A DNA stretch of 64,000 bases from Bacillota bacterium. GTDB lineage: Bacteria > Bacillota > Clostridia > Clostridiales > Clostridiaceae. Below are positions 15,803 to 25,715 of the stretch, one piece after another. The notes under the pieces were generated by a model, which worked only from the letters and a program-made list of their open reading frames with translations, was not told the DNA's origin and made no database searches. Within the stretch, counting starts at the first letter, position 1; each line of letters opens with the position of its first letter. The translations under genes were made by a program, and so were the position numbers. Location of the stretch: contig JAGFXP010000010.1 in the NCBI GenBank assembly GCA_017861315.1, forward strand, positions 1-64,000. Direction: 5' to 3'.

Positions 15803-17029
15803 ATGTCAAAGGTTGTAGAGAAATTCATTAAATATATAAAATACGATACCATGTCGGATGAAAACTCAATGACATCCCCGACCACTCCGGGGCAGATGAT
15901 ATTCGCAAAGGAATTGGTCAGGGAGCTGGAGTATATGGGGCTTCAGGACATATCCCTGGATGAGAACGGCTACATCATGGCTACACTGCCGTCAAATGTG
16001 GACAAAGAGGTACCGGTCATCGGCTTCATAGCGCACATGGACACAAGCCCCGAGGTCTCCGGAGCAGGGGTGAACCCGAAGTTTGTCGAAAACTACAACG
16101 GAGAAGACATAATACTGGACGAAGAAAACGATATAATACTCTCGCCGAAGGAGTTCCCGCAGCTTAGGAATTACGTGGGGAAGACGATAATAACCACAGA
16201 CGGAAGGACACTCCTCGGAGCAGATGATAAAGCGGGCATTGCCGAGATTATGGCGGCCATGGAAATCCTTATCGAAAACCCAAAGATCAAGCACGGGGAA
16301 ATAAGGGTTGCTTTCACCACAGACGAGGAGATCGGCAAGATCGGCGAGTATTTCGATGTGGAGAAGTTCAACGCGAACATCGCATACACGCTCGACGGCG
16401 AAGGCATAGGCGAGCTTAAATACGAGAACTTCAACGCAGCCAGCGCCAAGATCACAATACGCGGCAAAAGCGTATTCACCGGGGATGCAAAAGGTAGGAT
16501 GATAAATTCCCTGAGGATAGGGTCGGAAATAGTTAGCATGATCCCGTCGGACGAAACGCCCGAGGAAACGGAAGGCTACGAAGGGTTCTACCACCTGGAA
16601 GCCTTCACTGGAAAAGTGGAGGAAACAAAGATCCTGTACCTTATCAGGGATTTCGACGACAAGCAGTTCGAGGAGCGGATAGCCTTCATCAGGGATATCG
16701 TCAATAAGATAAACAGGAAATACGGAGAGCGCACAGCAAGCGTTGATATAACCGAGCAGTACAGGAACATGAAGGAAAAAATCGAAGCAGTGAAGTACAT
16801 CGTGGACATAGCGATCGAAGCGATGAAGGAAGTGAATGTATTTCCTACAGTCGAACCTTTGAGAGGCGGCACAGACGGTGCAAGACTTTCACACAAGGGT
16901 CTGCCTACACCTAACCTCTTCGCGGGGGGGCACAATTTCCACAGCAAATACGAGTTCATTTCGACCTATGCTATGGAGAAATCGGTAGAGGTTGTGCTCA
17001 AGATAATTGAGCTGTTTGCGGAGCTATAG
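15803..17029 (+). CDS. Peptidase T-like M20B aminotripeptidase, divergent copy
   Basis: A 408-residue cytoplasmic metallopeptidase that would remove N-terminal residues from tripeptides. The two-zinc site is intact: His78 and Asp80 (AHMDTS), Asp141 (GADDKAG), catalytic Glu175 and Glu176 (TTDEE), Asp198 (TLDG), and the C-terminal His in GGHNFH. However, the dimerisation-domain His of PepT (VHPGSAK in the copy at 19900, His225) is Phe here (VFTGDAK), and GADHF after the DEE motif is changed to IGEYF. This may alter or abolish activity. It stands 24 bp ahead of the regulator gene and is probably co-transcribed with it. Confidence 0.85.
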   Translation: MSKVVEKFIKYIKYDTMSDENSMTSPTTPGQMIFAKELVRELEYMGLQDISLDENGYIMATLPSNVDKEVPVIGFIAHMDTSPEVSGAGVNPKFVENYNGEDIILDEENDIILSPKEFPQLRNYVGKTIITTDGRTLLGADDKAGIAEIMAAMEILIENPKIKHGEIRVAFTTDEEIGKIGEYFDVEKFNANIAYTLDGEGIGELKYENFNAASAKITIRGKSVFTGDAKGRMINSLRIGSEIVSMIPSDETPEETEGYEGFYHLEAFTGKVEETKILYLIRDFDDKQFEERIAFIRDIVNKINRKYGERTASVDITEQYRNMKEKIEAVKYIVDIAIEAMKEVNVFPTVEPLRGGTDGARLSHKGLPTPNLFAGGHNFHSKYEFISTYAMEKSVEVVLKIIELFAEL

Positions 17030-17053
17030 GAAGTTCGCTAGGGGGAACGGATA

Positions 17054-19675
17054 ATGACAATTTACAACAAAAACAAGTTTATTATACCAAAAACAAAGCT
17101 TAAAGTAATCGATAGGAAAAACATCTTCGGCTTGCTGGACAAATCCCAGAACACGAAGCTGTCCATAATTTGGGCCCAGGCCGGCAGCGGAAAGACGGCT
17201 GCCGTGGTTTCCTGGCTTGGATCCAGAAACCTCGAGAACAACACGGTCTGGATCTCCCTGGACGAAAGGGATGACACGCCGGAGGTGTTTTCCAGATGCC
17301 TGGCCGAAGCTATAGAAAAAGTGCTGGGGGAGGACGTAATGCCGCTGGCCGAACAGACCATGGACTCCATCCTCAACAGGATTTCGGCGCTGGACAGGAG
17401 CCTGATCTTCGTTTTCGATGATTTCCACCATATAAAGAACGACGAGATACTCAAAGGGATCAAGTACTTCATCGACGGCATAGGAGGCAACATTCACATA
17501 ATAATAACCAGCAGGTCTAAACTGAACCTGAACCTGGCGAGGCTCAGGCTGAACGGGGAAGTGACCGAGATAGACAGGAAGGATCTGAACTTCACATATG
17601 AGGAGGCTGCTGAATTCGTTGCGGAGAATGCGGAAGTGGAGATACCCGAAAAGACAGTGAAACAGCTCTGGGAACGCACTGAAGGCTGGGTGGCGGGGAT
17701 ACAGATGGCGCTGCTCACCATGAGGGACAGGAAAAACGTCGGCGAATTTGAAGAGAAGTTCAGCGGCTGCAGCAGTTTCATTCAGGATTATTTTAGCGAG
17801 GAGATATTCAACAATCAGGAGGAAGTGATAAAGGATTTTCTCCTGAAGACCAGCATACTTGAGGAGCTGAGCCCGGAGCTGTGCAACGCGGTGACAGGCA
17901 GAAACGACAGCCAGCAGCTGCTGGAGCAGATCTATGATACAAACATGTTCATAGACAAGCTTGACTACGACGGCAGGATCTTCAGGTATCGCAGGCTGTT
18001 CAGGGAGTTCCTCATGTGCAAAGCAAAAGGTATGAACGTGGAAGCCTTCTATGAGACGAGCAGCAGGGCGGCAAAATGGTACGAGGAGAACGGGCTTCTC
18101 AACAGCGCCATCAACCAGTACATGGAGGTGGGGAATTTCGAGCCTGTTGTGGATCTTGTAGAATCCGAATGCATAAGGATGATTCTGTGCGGCGAACAGC
18201 ATGAGGTAATGCGCTGGCTCGAGAACATACCGCAGGACATAATATTCAAAAATCCAAGGTTCTGCATAGCCCGAATGTTCATATACATCAGCGATGACAT
18301 AAGCTATGCAAAATACCGGGAGTTCGCTGAGAGGGCGCTTGAGGATTACGGGGATGAGGAATACAGGAAGGAATGCCGCGGCATAATGTGGATCGTAAAA
18401 GGGGACAGGCACCTGGTTAAATCCGATTACCATAGAAGTCTCGATTGTTACACGGAAGCGTTCAAAAGCCTTGAGTCTTCAGCCTTGTACAGTATTGCAC
18501 TGAGCCTAAAGCTCGGCGTAGCCTGCTTCTATATGAAGGATCTGGACGGTGAGAAGGAAGCCTTCGACAGGGCCATGCTCCTGAGCCAGGCCTACCAGGA
18601 TGACGTCCTTTACCTTGTTGTCAGCAGGACGGTGGTTTTCACCAAGCTTCTTAGAAGGCAGCTCGTGGAGTGTGAGAACATTTGCAACGTATGCATAAAC
18701 AGCAAGATGAGCGATTCGCTGAAAAAATCCACACTCATGTCCATATTCTATATAATCCTTGCGCTGGTTCACTTGGACAGGAATGACATAAGCAGGGCGG
18801 AGGAATTCGTGCACAAGGGAATAGAGCCTATGGAAAGGGATGCGAAGCCTCTTCAGCATTACTACACAATGTATACAGCCCTTTATGTCTATGCAGGCGT
18901 GCTTCTGGAAAAGGGCGACAAAGCCGGGCTTGAGAAGGTCTGCGACAGGATAGAAGACCTGTCCAAAGCACACGGCGATGAAAGGCTGCCTGACATCTAC
19001 TACCTGAACAAGGTGGAGAGCTATTTCGACGTATTCAAGATGGAGAGGTTCCTGGAGGCTGGAAAGACGAGCCTGGTGGAAAAATACATCTCTAAGATGG
19101 ACTTCAAGAATCCGGAGGAAGTTGTCATGTTCTGTCAGACACTTGTGGACAAGGGCAAAAGCGATGACGCGCTGATGCTCCTGAACAAAGTGCTTACCAC
19201 GGAAAGGGATGACGGCAACAGATATGTCAGCCTGAAGGCGGTTATCCTGAGGGCGGAAATCTTCTCGCAGGAAGACCAGTACGAAAACGCGACCCGCGAC
19301 TTCAAGGAAGCGCTTACACTGGGCTATGGCAGCGGCTTTGTAAGGATATTTTCATTCAAGAATGTCAAGACCAGCAAAATGCTTATAAAAACCATCAGGG
19401 GAATGAAGTTCAACAAGGACTACTACAAGATGGGCGAGTACCTCAACAGGATAGCCGGGCTGTACTCGACCGACGAGGGAGCCGAGATAATAAGCAGGAG
19501 GGAAAAGGAAGTGCTGAGGCTTATAGAAAACGGGGCCAAAAATTCCGAGATAGCCAAGGAGCTGTTCATAACTGAAAGCACTGCAAAGAGCCACATTCTG
19601 AACATATACAGCAAGCTGGGAGTCCACAACAGGGTCCAGGCTGTGGCAAAAGCGAAGGAAATGGGGATCATATAA
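17054..19675 (+). CDS. MalT-like LuxR-family ATP-dependent regulator
   Basis: An 873-residue regulator of the large STAND ATPase (MalT/AcoK) class. It has an N-terminal NTPase with P-loop AQAGSGKTAA (41-50), a Walker-B-like IFVFDDFHH near 120, TPR-like helical repeats through the middle, and a C-terminal LuxR helix-turn-helix (SRREKEVLRLIENGAKNSEI onward, ending in LGVHNRVQAVAKA). Such proteins bind an inducer and ATP, oligomerise and activate nearby promoters. Its place between two pepT genes, with a permease after the second, points to control of peptide or amino-acid use; the inducer is unknown. Confidence 0.85.
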   Translation: MTIYNKNKFIIPKTKLKVIDRKNIFGLLDKSQNTKLSIIWAQAGSGKTAAVVSWLGSRNLENNTVWISLDERDDTPEVFSRCLAEAIEKVLGEDVMPLAEQTMDSILNRISALDRSLIFVFDDFHHIKNDEILKGIKYFIDGIGGNIHIIITSRSKLNLNLARLRLNGEVTEIDRKDLNFTYEEAAEFVAENAEVEIPEKTVKQLWERTEGWVAGIQMALLTMRDRKNVGEFEEKFSGCSSFIQDYFSEEIFNNQEEVIKDFLLKTSILEELSPELCNAVTGRNDSQQLLEQIYDTNMFIDKLDYDGRIFRYRRLFREFLMCKAKGMNVEAFYETSSRAAKWYEENGLLNSAINQYMEVGNFEPVVDLVESECIRMILCGEQHEVMRWLENIPQDIIFKNPRFCIARMFIYISDDISYAKYREFAERALEDYGDEEYRKECRGIMWIVKGDRHLVKSDYHRSLDCYTEAFKSLESSALYSIALSLKLGVACFYMKDLDGEKEAFDRAMLLSQAYQDDVLYLVVSRTVVFTKLLRRQLVECENICNVCINSKMSDSLKKSTLMSIFYIILALVHLDRNDISRAEEFVHKGIEPMERDAKPLQHYYTMYTALYVYAGVLLEKGDKAGLEKVCDRIEDLSKAHGDERLPDIYYLNKVESYFDVFKMERFLEAGKTSLVEKYISKMDFKNPEEVVMFCQTLVDKGKSDDALMLLNKVLTTERDDGNRYVSLKAVILRAEIFSQEDQYENATRDFKEALTLGYGSGFVRIFSFKNVKTSKMLIKTIRGMKFNKDYYKMGEYLNRIAGLYSTDEGAEIISRREKEVLRLIENGAKNSEIAKELFITESTAKSHILNIYSKLGVHNRVQAVAKAKEMGII

Positions 19676-19678
19676 GGG

Positions 19679-19705
19679 GATCCGGCATCGTAAAGGTGCC
19701 GGATC
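19679..19705 (+). terminator. Probable terminator hairpin
   Basis: GATCCGGCA (19679-19687) pairs perfectly with TGCCGGATC (19697-19705), but the following TCCTGGCGTTTTC is a poor T tract. It probably ends the pepT-regulator transcript, at reduced efficiency. Confidence 0.5.
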
Positions 19706-19734
19706 TCCTGGCGTTTTCAGCCTGTTGATGGCCT

Positions 19735-19797
19735 TCATCCTAAAGTATGATTGGCTTGTAAGTATTTTTCAACCTGAATTCTAATACTTTAAGATGA
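19735..19797 (+). promoter_or_regulatory. Spaced dyad upstream of the second pepT
   Basis: TCATCCTAAAGTATGA (19735-19750) and TAATACTTTAAGATGA (19782-19797) are inverted copies of each other at 14 of 16 positions, 31 bp apart. CTAAAGTATGA is also half of the palindrome before the first pepT. This is a candidate binding site for the MalT-like regulator encoded between the two genes. Confidence 0.5.
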
Positions 19798-19899
19798 TTT
19801 TGGTGGATTTAAAAAATGCTATATTAAGACTCGTAGTTGATAATTAATTGTCACGGTTAAAAGATTCTGCAGAATATCAATTTTCAAGGAGATCAAATA

Positions 19900-21123
19900 A
19901 TGTCTATGGTAGTAGAAAAATTTCTTAAATATGTAAGTTTCGATACCAGATCAGAAGAGGAATCGACAACAGTCCCTTCAACTTCAGGACAGCTCGTTTT
20001 TGCAAAAGAGCTGGTTGAAGAAATGAAGTCCATAGGGCTGACAGATGTAACAATGGATGAAAACGGCTACATTATGGCGACGCTTCCATCCAATATTGAC
20101 AGGCCGGTTCCGACAATCGGATTCATCGCTCACATGGATACGAGCATGGAGATGTCGGGCGCAAATGTAAAGCCAAGATTTGTGGAGAATTATGACGGAG
20201 GAGACATAGTGCTTAATGAAGAGCTGAAGATAACTCTTTCGCCGAATGATTTTCCGGAACTGAAGAACTACATCGGACAAACACTCATAACTACAGACGG
20301 GACAACCCTTCTGGGAGCAGACGACAAAGCAGGTATTGCTGAAATCCTCACTGCAATGGAATATTTAATAAACAATCCCCAGATTGAACATGGCACTATA
20401 AGGATAGGCTTCACACCGGACGAAGAAGTGGGAAGAGGGGCTGATCACTTCGATGTGGAAAGGTTTAATGCAGACCTTGCCTACACCATGGACGGTTCAG
20501 AGATAGGAGAATTGGAGTGCGAGAACTTCAATGCTGCAAGTGCAAAAGTTACAGTCAGGGGCAGAAGCGTTCATCCTGGATCTGCAAAAAATAAAATGAT
20601 AAACTCAGCGCTTATTGCAGGAGAGTTTATGGGCATGTTTCCAGCTGATGAAACGCCGGCGACCACGGAAGGCTACGAAGGATTCTACCATCTGGTTTCA
20701 ATTAACGGCGGTGTAGAGGAGACAAAACTCAGCTACATTATAAGAGATTTCGACGAAAAAGCTTTCGAGAAGAGAAAAGAGACAGTTAAAGGTTATGTGG
20801 ATGCCCTTAACAGTAAGTATGGGCAGAACACTGTCGCCTGTGAAATAAAAGAACAATACAGGAACATGAAAGAAAAGATAGAACCTGTGAAGCATGTTGT
20901 TGACATCGCTTTTCAGGCGATGAAGGAATCAAACATAGTTCCTAAAGTGCAGCCTATAAGGGGCGGCACAGACGGAGCAAGGCTATCATTTATGGGACTT
21001 CCTACGCCGAACATATTTACCGGGGGGCACAATTTCCATGGGAAGTACGAGTACATTCCTGTTTACTCCATGGAAAAGGCAGTGGAAGTTATTATAAAAA
21101 TCATAGAAATATATACGAAATAA
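19900..21123 (+). CDS. pepT: Peptidase T (tripeptide aminopeptidase)
   Basis: A 407-residue M20B zinc peptidase that aligns without gaps over its first 240 residues with the copy at 15803. All expected residues are present: His78/Asp80, Asp141, Glu175/Glu176 in TPDEEVG, Asp198, His225 in SVHPGSAK, and the His of [17 protein letters not shown] lies ahead of the ATG. The amino-acid permease follows after 13 bp, so peptide hydrolysis and amino-acid transport are coupled in one operon. A spaced dyad upstream probably binds the regulator encoded just before it. Confidence 0.92.
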   Translation: MSMVVEKFLKYVSFDTRSEEESTTVPSTSGQLVFAKELVEEMKSIGLTDVTMDENGYIMATLPSNIDRPVPTIGFIAHMDTSMEMSGANVKPRFVENYDGGDIVLNEELKITLSPNDFPELKNYIGQTLITTDGTTLLGADDKAGIAEILTAMEYLINNPQIEHGTIRIGFTPDEEVGRGADHFDVERFNADLAYTMDGSEIGELECENFNAASAKVTVRGRSVHPGSAKNKMINSALIAGEFMGMFPADETPATTEGYEGFYHLVSINGGVEETKLSYIIRDFDEKAFEKRKETVKGYVDALNSKYGQNTVACEIKEQYRNMKEKIEPVKHVVDIAFQAMKESNIVPKVQPIRGGTDGARLSFMGLPTPNIFTGGHNFHGKYEYIPVYSMEKAVEVIIKIIEIYTK

Positions 21124-21136
21124 GAGGGGGAAAAAA

Positions 21137-22660
21137 ATGGCTACAAGCACAACAGCAAAGTCAAAAAAACTAACCTTAATACCTTTGGTATTGATGATCT
21201 TTACATCAGTTTACGGTTTTAACAACATACCGAGGTCATTCTACAAGATGGGATACGCAGCTATTCCATGGTACATCCTGGCAGGTATAACATTCTTCGT
21301 TCCTTTCGCACTTATGGTTGCCGAATACGGCACTGCATTCAGAAAAGAAAAAGGCGGTATCTATTCATGGATGGAAAAATCCGTTGGACCTAGATTCGCA
21401 TTCATGGGAACATTCATGTGGTACTTCTCATACGTAACTTGGATGGTTAACGTAGCATCAGGTATGTGGGTACCGGTTTCAAACGCGATATTCGGAAAAG
21501 ACACAACTCAGACATGGGTTTTCGGACCTATATCAGGACCGCAGGTTCTGGGAGTGCTTGGAATTATATGGATTTTACTTGTAACATACACATCAACAAA
21601 AGGTCTGGACAAGATAAAGAAAGTTACTTCAGTAGGCGGAGTTGCGGTACTGCTGATTAACGTATTCCTTTGGGTTGGCGCTATAGCTGTATTCGCAGGA
21701 AACCACGGAGCGCTTGCCCAGCCGATAGTAGGACTCAGCTCATTCACACAGACGCCAAACCCTAAATATGCCGGCGACATAATCGCTTCATTGGCATTCG
21801 TTGTTTACGCTCTGTTCGCTTACGGCGGTATAGAGGCTGTTGGTGGACTGGTTGACGAAACCGAAAATCCCGAAAAAACATTCCCTAAGGGAATACTGTT
21901 GTCAGGAGCCATCATATCGGTTGGATATTCAATAGGCATATTCTTCATAGGTATATTCACAAACTGGACACAGGTAATGGGCATAGAAGGAGTAAACCTC
22001 GGAAACGCCAGCTACATTGTTATGTCAAACCTGGGATACTCACTCGGTCAGGCTTTCGGAGCAAACGAAGCAACATCGGTAATGCTGGCTCACGGAGTTG
22101 CAAGATACGTAGGACTTTCAATGTTCCTTGCACTTGCAGGCGCATTCTTCACTCTCATGTACTCACCGCTCAAGCAGATGATCGAAGGTACACCGGCAGA
22201 ATTATGGCCAGGAAAAATGGGAGTATGCAAGGACGGAATGCCGGTTAACGCTATGTGGGTACAGGCTACAGTAGTATGCGTGATGATCGCACTGGTAGCG
22301 TTCGGCGGAAGCTCAATGGCTGCATTCTTCAACATACTCGTTTCGATGACAAACGTTGCGATGACTCTTCCGTACATGTTCATTGCTGCTGCATTCCCTT
22401 ATTTCAAGAAGAAGACAGAGATAGAAAAACCGTTCGTTGTTTACAAATCACTGGGCTTTGCGAAAGTAGTTACTGTCATAGTAGTTCTCACAGTAGGACT
22501 TGCTAACGTATTCTGCATAATCCAGCCGGCTTTGGAAGGCGACATGCTCACAACAATATGGAGCGTTGCAGGACCTATACTGTTTGCTGCAATTGCATGG
22601 ATGATGTACAGCAGATACGAAAAAAAAAATTTAACCAATAAAACAGAAGAAATAGCATAA
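21137..22660 (+). CDS. APC-family amino-acid permease (YjeM/GadC-like)
   Basis: A 507-residue, 12-helix amino acid-polyamine-organocation transporter. The N-terminus LIPLVLMIFTSVYGFNNIPR and FAYGGIEAVGGLVDETENPE in the middle are typical of the glutamate:GABA antiporter/YjeM branch. The exchanged amino acids cannot be read from sequence. It follows pepT by 13 bp with GAGGGGG ahead of its ATG and is followed by a strong terminator. Its pyrimidine-ending codon bias suggests high expression. Likely role: exchange or export of amino acids freed by PepT, or import of substrate. Confidence 0.85.
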   Translation: MATSTTAKSKKLTLIPLVLMIFTSVYGFNNIPRSFYKMGYAAIPWYILAGITFFVPFALMVAEYGTAFRKEKGGIYSWMEKSVGPRFAFMGTFMWYFSYVTWMVNVASGMWVPVSNAIFGKDTTQTWVFGPISGPQVLGVLGIIWILLVTYTSTKGLDKIKKVTSVGGVAVLLINVFLWVGAIAVFAGNHGALAQPIVGLSSFTQTPNPKYAGDIIASLAFVVYALFAYGGIEAVGGLVDETENPEKTFPKGILLSGAIISVGYSIGIFFIGIFTNWTQVMGIEGVNLGNASYIVMSNLGYSLGQAFGANEATSVMLAHGVARYVGLSMFLALAGAFFTLMYSPLKQMIEGTPAELWPGKMGVCKDGMPVNAMWVQATVVCVMIALVAFGGSSMAAFFNILVSMTNVAMTLPYMFIAAAFPYFKKKTEIEKPFVVYKSLGFAKVVTVIVVLTVGLANVFCIIQPALEGDMLTTIWSVAGPILFAAIAWMMYSRYEKKNLTNKTEEIA

Positions 22661-22671
22661 TCTAATAATCT

Positions 22672-22712
22672 AAGGACAGATGCCATGAAAAAAGGCATTT
22701 GTCCTTTTTTTC
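22672..22712 (+). terminator. Rho-independent terminator after the permease gene
   Basis: AAGGACAGATGCC (22672-22684) pairs with GGCATTTGTCCTT (22694-22706, one G-T pair) and is followed by a T run. Confidence 0.9.
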
Positions 22713-22748
22713 CGTCGCGAGTATAATTAGATAAAGGGGGATGAGAGT

Positions 22749-23996
22749 ATGTTTATAATCAACGAACCTAATGAACAGATATGGCCCATTAAGGTATGGC
22801 TTGAAGATATAAGCCAGCTCGACGCGGACTGCCTGCGCCAGGCGAAAAACCTTTCCAAGCTCCCATTCGCGCACAAGTGGATCGCGCTGATGCCGGACAC
22901 ACATTCTGGATTCGGCATGCCAATTGGCGGGGTTGTGGCTACTTCTGGCGTCATCATCCCCAATGCGGTAGGGGTGGACATCGGCTGCGGAATGGTTTTT
23001 GTCCAGACTGACATCCCTGTCGAGACGATAATTTCAACAGACACTCCAAACGGGAAGCTGGGGAATGCCATTATAGGGGATATCCTGCGAAACATACCCA
23101 CAGGCTTCGAACACCACAAGAAGTGGCATGAATGCGCAGCGGTCAGGAAGTTCGAGCAGAGCCTTACCGACCGCCAGAAAGCAGGTTTTGCAAAGCCCCT
23201 TCTTGAGCAGCTCGAGAAAGCTTGTTTCCAGGTGGGAACCTTGGGAAGCGGCAATCATTTCATAGAGCTGCAGACCAACGAGGAAGGGAAGCTCGGCATA
23301 ATGGTCCACTCCGGGTCAAGAAATGTGGGTTTCTCCATATGCCACTTTTTCAACAATCTGGCCAAGGAGCTGAACCGGGAATGGCGGTCACCGATACCGG
23401 CCGAATGGGATCTGGCATATCTGCCCACAGACACGGATTACGGCGAGGAATACATCAAATGGATGAATTTCGCCCTCGAGTTCGCAAAGGAAAACCGTGC
23501 GATGATGATGCAGGAAGTAGTAGAAATCGTCTTGGAAAAGGTAGCGAAGTTCGCCGGAATCACCGATGTTAAATTATCCGAGAGGATAAACTGCCACCAC
23601 AATTATGCTTCCCACGAGGAGCACTACGGTAAAAAAGTGTGGGTACACAGGAAAGGGGCCATAAGCGCGCGCAAGGGCGAGCTCGGGATCATTCCCGGAG
23701 CCATGGGCAGCGCATCATACCTGGTGAAGGGAAGGGGAAACCCTGAGAGCTTCTGCTCCTGCTCGCACGGGGCGGGGAGGCTCATGAGCCGAACGGCAGC
23801 AAAGCAGAAGTTCGGCGTCCAGGAAACAATCGAGGACCTTAAAGCCCTGGGAGTTTTCCTTGGGAAGGTTAAGAAAAGCGACGTGGGAGAGGAATCGCGC
23901 TTTGCATACAAAGACCTTGATTTCGTTATCGCAAACGAGCTTGATCTCGTTGAGCCTGTCGGAAAGCTGAAAACAGTTGCTGTTGTAAAGGGATAG
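22749..23996 (+). CDS. rtcB: RNA-splicing ligase RtcB
   Basis: A 415-residue GTP- and Mn2+-dependent RNA ligase that joins 2',3'-cyclic phosphate or 3'-phosphate ends to 5'-OH ends. It shows GVDIGCGM (metal-binding Asp/Cys), GSGNHFIEL, HSGSRNVG, and CSCSHGAGRLMSR near residue 340, where the His is the guanylylated residue. The archease partner and the RtcA cyclase are not in the window, so its job is probably RNA repair. The following lipoprotein gene begins 24 bp later; a functional link is not evident. Confidence 0.93.
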   Translation: MFIINEPNEQIWPIKVWLEDISQLDADCLRQAKNLSKLPFAHKWIALMPDTHSGFGMPIGGVVATSGVIIPNAVGVDIGCGMVFVQTDIPVETIISTDTPNGKLGNAIIGDILRNIPTGFEHHKKWHECAAVRKFEQSLTDRQKAGFAKPLLEQLEKACFQVGTLGSGNHFIELQTNEEGKLGIMVHSGSRNVGFSICHFFNNLAKELNREWRSPIPAEWDLAYLPTDTDYGEEYIKWMNFALEFAKENRAMMMQEVVEIVLEKVAKFAGITDVKLSERINCHHNYASHEEHYGKKVWVHRKGAISARKGELGIIPGAMGSASYLVKGRGNPESFCSCSHGAGRLMSRTAAKQKFGVQETIEDLKALGVFLGKVKKSDVGEESRFAYKDLDFVIANELDLVEPVGKLKTVAVVKG

Positions 23997-24020
23997 GAGG
24001 AGATTATGGAGAAGTGAAAT

Positions 24021-24869
24021 TTGAAATCCAAATTACTTCTTGGCTTCATTCTTGCATTGACAATATCTCTGTTTGCTGCATGCTCAGCCCAGAATTCCGA
24101 CCAGGGCCAGGGTACAGATAAAAATGCAGAGGTCAATGCCCAAACTGTAAAAGCATTCACTGACTACGTGACTCAGGACAAAGGGCCGGTAGAGACAAAA
24201 AAATACCTGGACAGCATATTGCCGGAATCAGGTACAAAAACGGCAGATGCACTGGTGGGCGAATACATCGACTACCTTGAGGTTCTGATCGTGACCGGCC
24301 TTGGCGAATTTGCGGACGATCAGGGTATAGATGAGGCGGGCATCAAATTTGTAAAGGTCGAAGGGATGAGTGAGCCTGTAATAGACTACCATTTCATCGA
24401 CGGCTACTCTGCTTACATCTCCGGGGAGATGAAGGATTACGCAGCTTTCATGGCGATGGACTCGGACAGCAGCTGGGCCGCCGATGCCGAATTGCGTATA
24501 ACAATCGAGCAGCTGGGGGACAGGATAGCTCAGGCAGAAGTTTTTCTTTCTGAATATCCTGATTCGGCCAGGGCGGATGAGATACTGTCAAAGTACAAGC
24601 TATACCTCGCTGCATTTCTGGGAGGTATCGACAACACTCCGTTAGCGGATTATGATACCGGGAAAATACAGGATAAGTTCATAAACGCCTACGAATATTT
24701 CGAAAAGGAATATCCGGAGCTGAAGACTACCGAAACAGTTGCCGAATTCAACGAAGAGCTGAAAGCTGAAGGCTATGCGGCGCCTTACGGCTATTCAGAA
24801 TATGAAAAGCAGTCAGCTTTCAGAAAGCATGTTGATGAATTGGTGAAGGCTGCTGTGGACAAATTATAG
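24021..24869 (+). CDS. Lipoprotein of unknown function
   Basis: A 282-residue protein with a lipoprotein signal (LLLGFILALTISLFAAC, acylated Cys21), then a Gln/Asp/Asn-rich linker and an acidic, mostly helical domain without a recognised motif. The TTG start is the only one that supplies the signal peptide; a GGAG lies 11 bases before it. It is followed after 17 bp by a TetR-type regulator, the likely second gene of the unit. I can assign no function. Confidence 0.65.
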   Translation: MKSKLLLGFILALTISLFAACSAQNSDQGQGTDKNAEVNAQTVKAFTDYVTQDKGPVETKKYLDSILPESGTKTADALVGEYIDYLEVLIVTGLGEFADDQGIDEAGIKFVKVEGMSEPVIDYHFIDGYSAYISGEMKDYAAFMAMDSDSSWAADAELRITIEQLGDRIAQAEVFLSEYPDSARADEILSKYKLYLAAFLGGIDNTPLADYDTGKIQDKFINAYEYFEKEYPELKTTETVAEFNEELKAEGYAAPYGYSEYEKQSAFRKHVDELVKAAVDKL

Positions 24870-24886
24870 GATATGAGGTGCTAAAT

Positions 24887-25564
24887 ATGCAACCAGCAAG
24901 GGGCAGGAAAAATGCCATCAAGATTAACATAATGAATAAGTTCATCGATGCGGCCTTTACCATAATTGAATCGGAGGGGGTAGAAAATGTAACTATAAGA
25001 AAGGTTGCGGTCATTGCGGGGTACAACAGCTCGACGCTTTATAATTATTTCGCAGACCTGGACCACCTGATATTGTTCGCCTGCATAAGGTACCTCGGAG
25101 ATTATACCAGGGCGCTTAAGGGCTATGTGAGAAAAGCGAATAACAGCCTTGATAAGTATCTTATGATTTGGGAATGCTTTTGCCGATATTCTTTCGAAAG
25201 GCCAAAAATCTACCATCTGATCTTTTTTTCAGAGCACAGCAGCTCGCTGAACAATATCATAAGCGAATATTACAATATATTCAACGAGGAGCTGGAGGAT
25301 TCGCCGCAGCAGATCAAATCTATGCTGACGGGAAACGATATATATTCAAGGACACTTTTCCAGTTCGGAAACTGCGTTGAGGAAGGGTATTTCAGGGAAG
25401 AGGACATAGGGGATATCAACGAGGTGACCATCCTCATCTATCAGAGCATACTGACGAATCTTCTGAAGAAGAATCCGCCTTACAGCAAGGAGGAGGCTCT
25501 CGAAAAAGCGATGAAATATTTCGGCAAGGTGATCGAGGCCTATCAGCTACCGGCTGCAGAATAA
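24887..25564 (+). CDS. TetR/AcrR-family transcriptional regulator
   Basis: A 225-residue regulator. The N-terminal helix-turn-helix is typical: FIDAAFTIIESEGVENVTIRKVAVIAGYNSSTLYNYFADLDHLI spread over about residues 17-60, with the recognition helix around NSSTLYNYF. The C-terminal ligand and dimerisation domain is not assigned to a known effector. ATG 24887 has GAGGTG six bases ahead. Located after a lipoprotein gene, it may regulate that gene or itself, though no palindromic operator stands out nearby. Confidence 0.85.
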   Translation: MQPARGRKNAIKINIMNKFIDAAFTIIESEGVENVTIRKVAVIAGYNSSTLYNYFADLDHLILFACIRYLGDYTRALKGYVRKANNSLDKYLMIWECFCRYSFERPKIYHLIFFSEHSSSLNNIISEYYNIFNEELEDSPQQIKSMLTGNDIYSRTLFQFGNCVEEGYFREEDIGDINEVTILIYQSILTNLLKKNPPYSKEEALEKAMKYFGKVIEAYQLPAAE

Positions 25565-25577
25565 CAAATATTTATGA

Positions 25578-25625
25578 AAGAGGACGTTTAGAACCGGCAA
25601 GCCTGGTCTGAGCCGTCCTCTTTTG
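25578..25625 (+). terminator. Terminator after the TetR gene
   Basis: AAGAGGACG (25578-25586) pairs with CGTCCTCTT (25614-25622) around a 27-base loop that can form its own small stem; TTT follows. Confidence 0.65.
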
Positions 25626-25715
25626 GGTATCGCTCTGCAAACCATGAACAATATGCATTAAGTGTATACAATCCCGCGGATTAAGTGGTATTATTGATTT
25701 TAAGAGGTGATGCGA

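Noticed and set aside
17024-18433. A 469-codon open frame on the minus strand opposite the MalT-like regulator
   Set aside because: It lies wholly antisense to a well-supported gene, has no domain match or ribosome site, and arises from codon bias of the sense strand.
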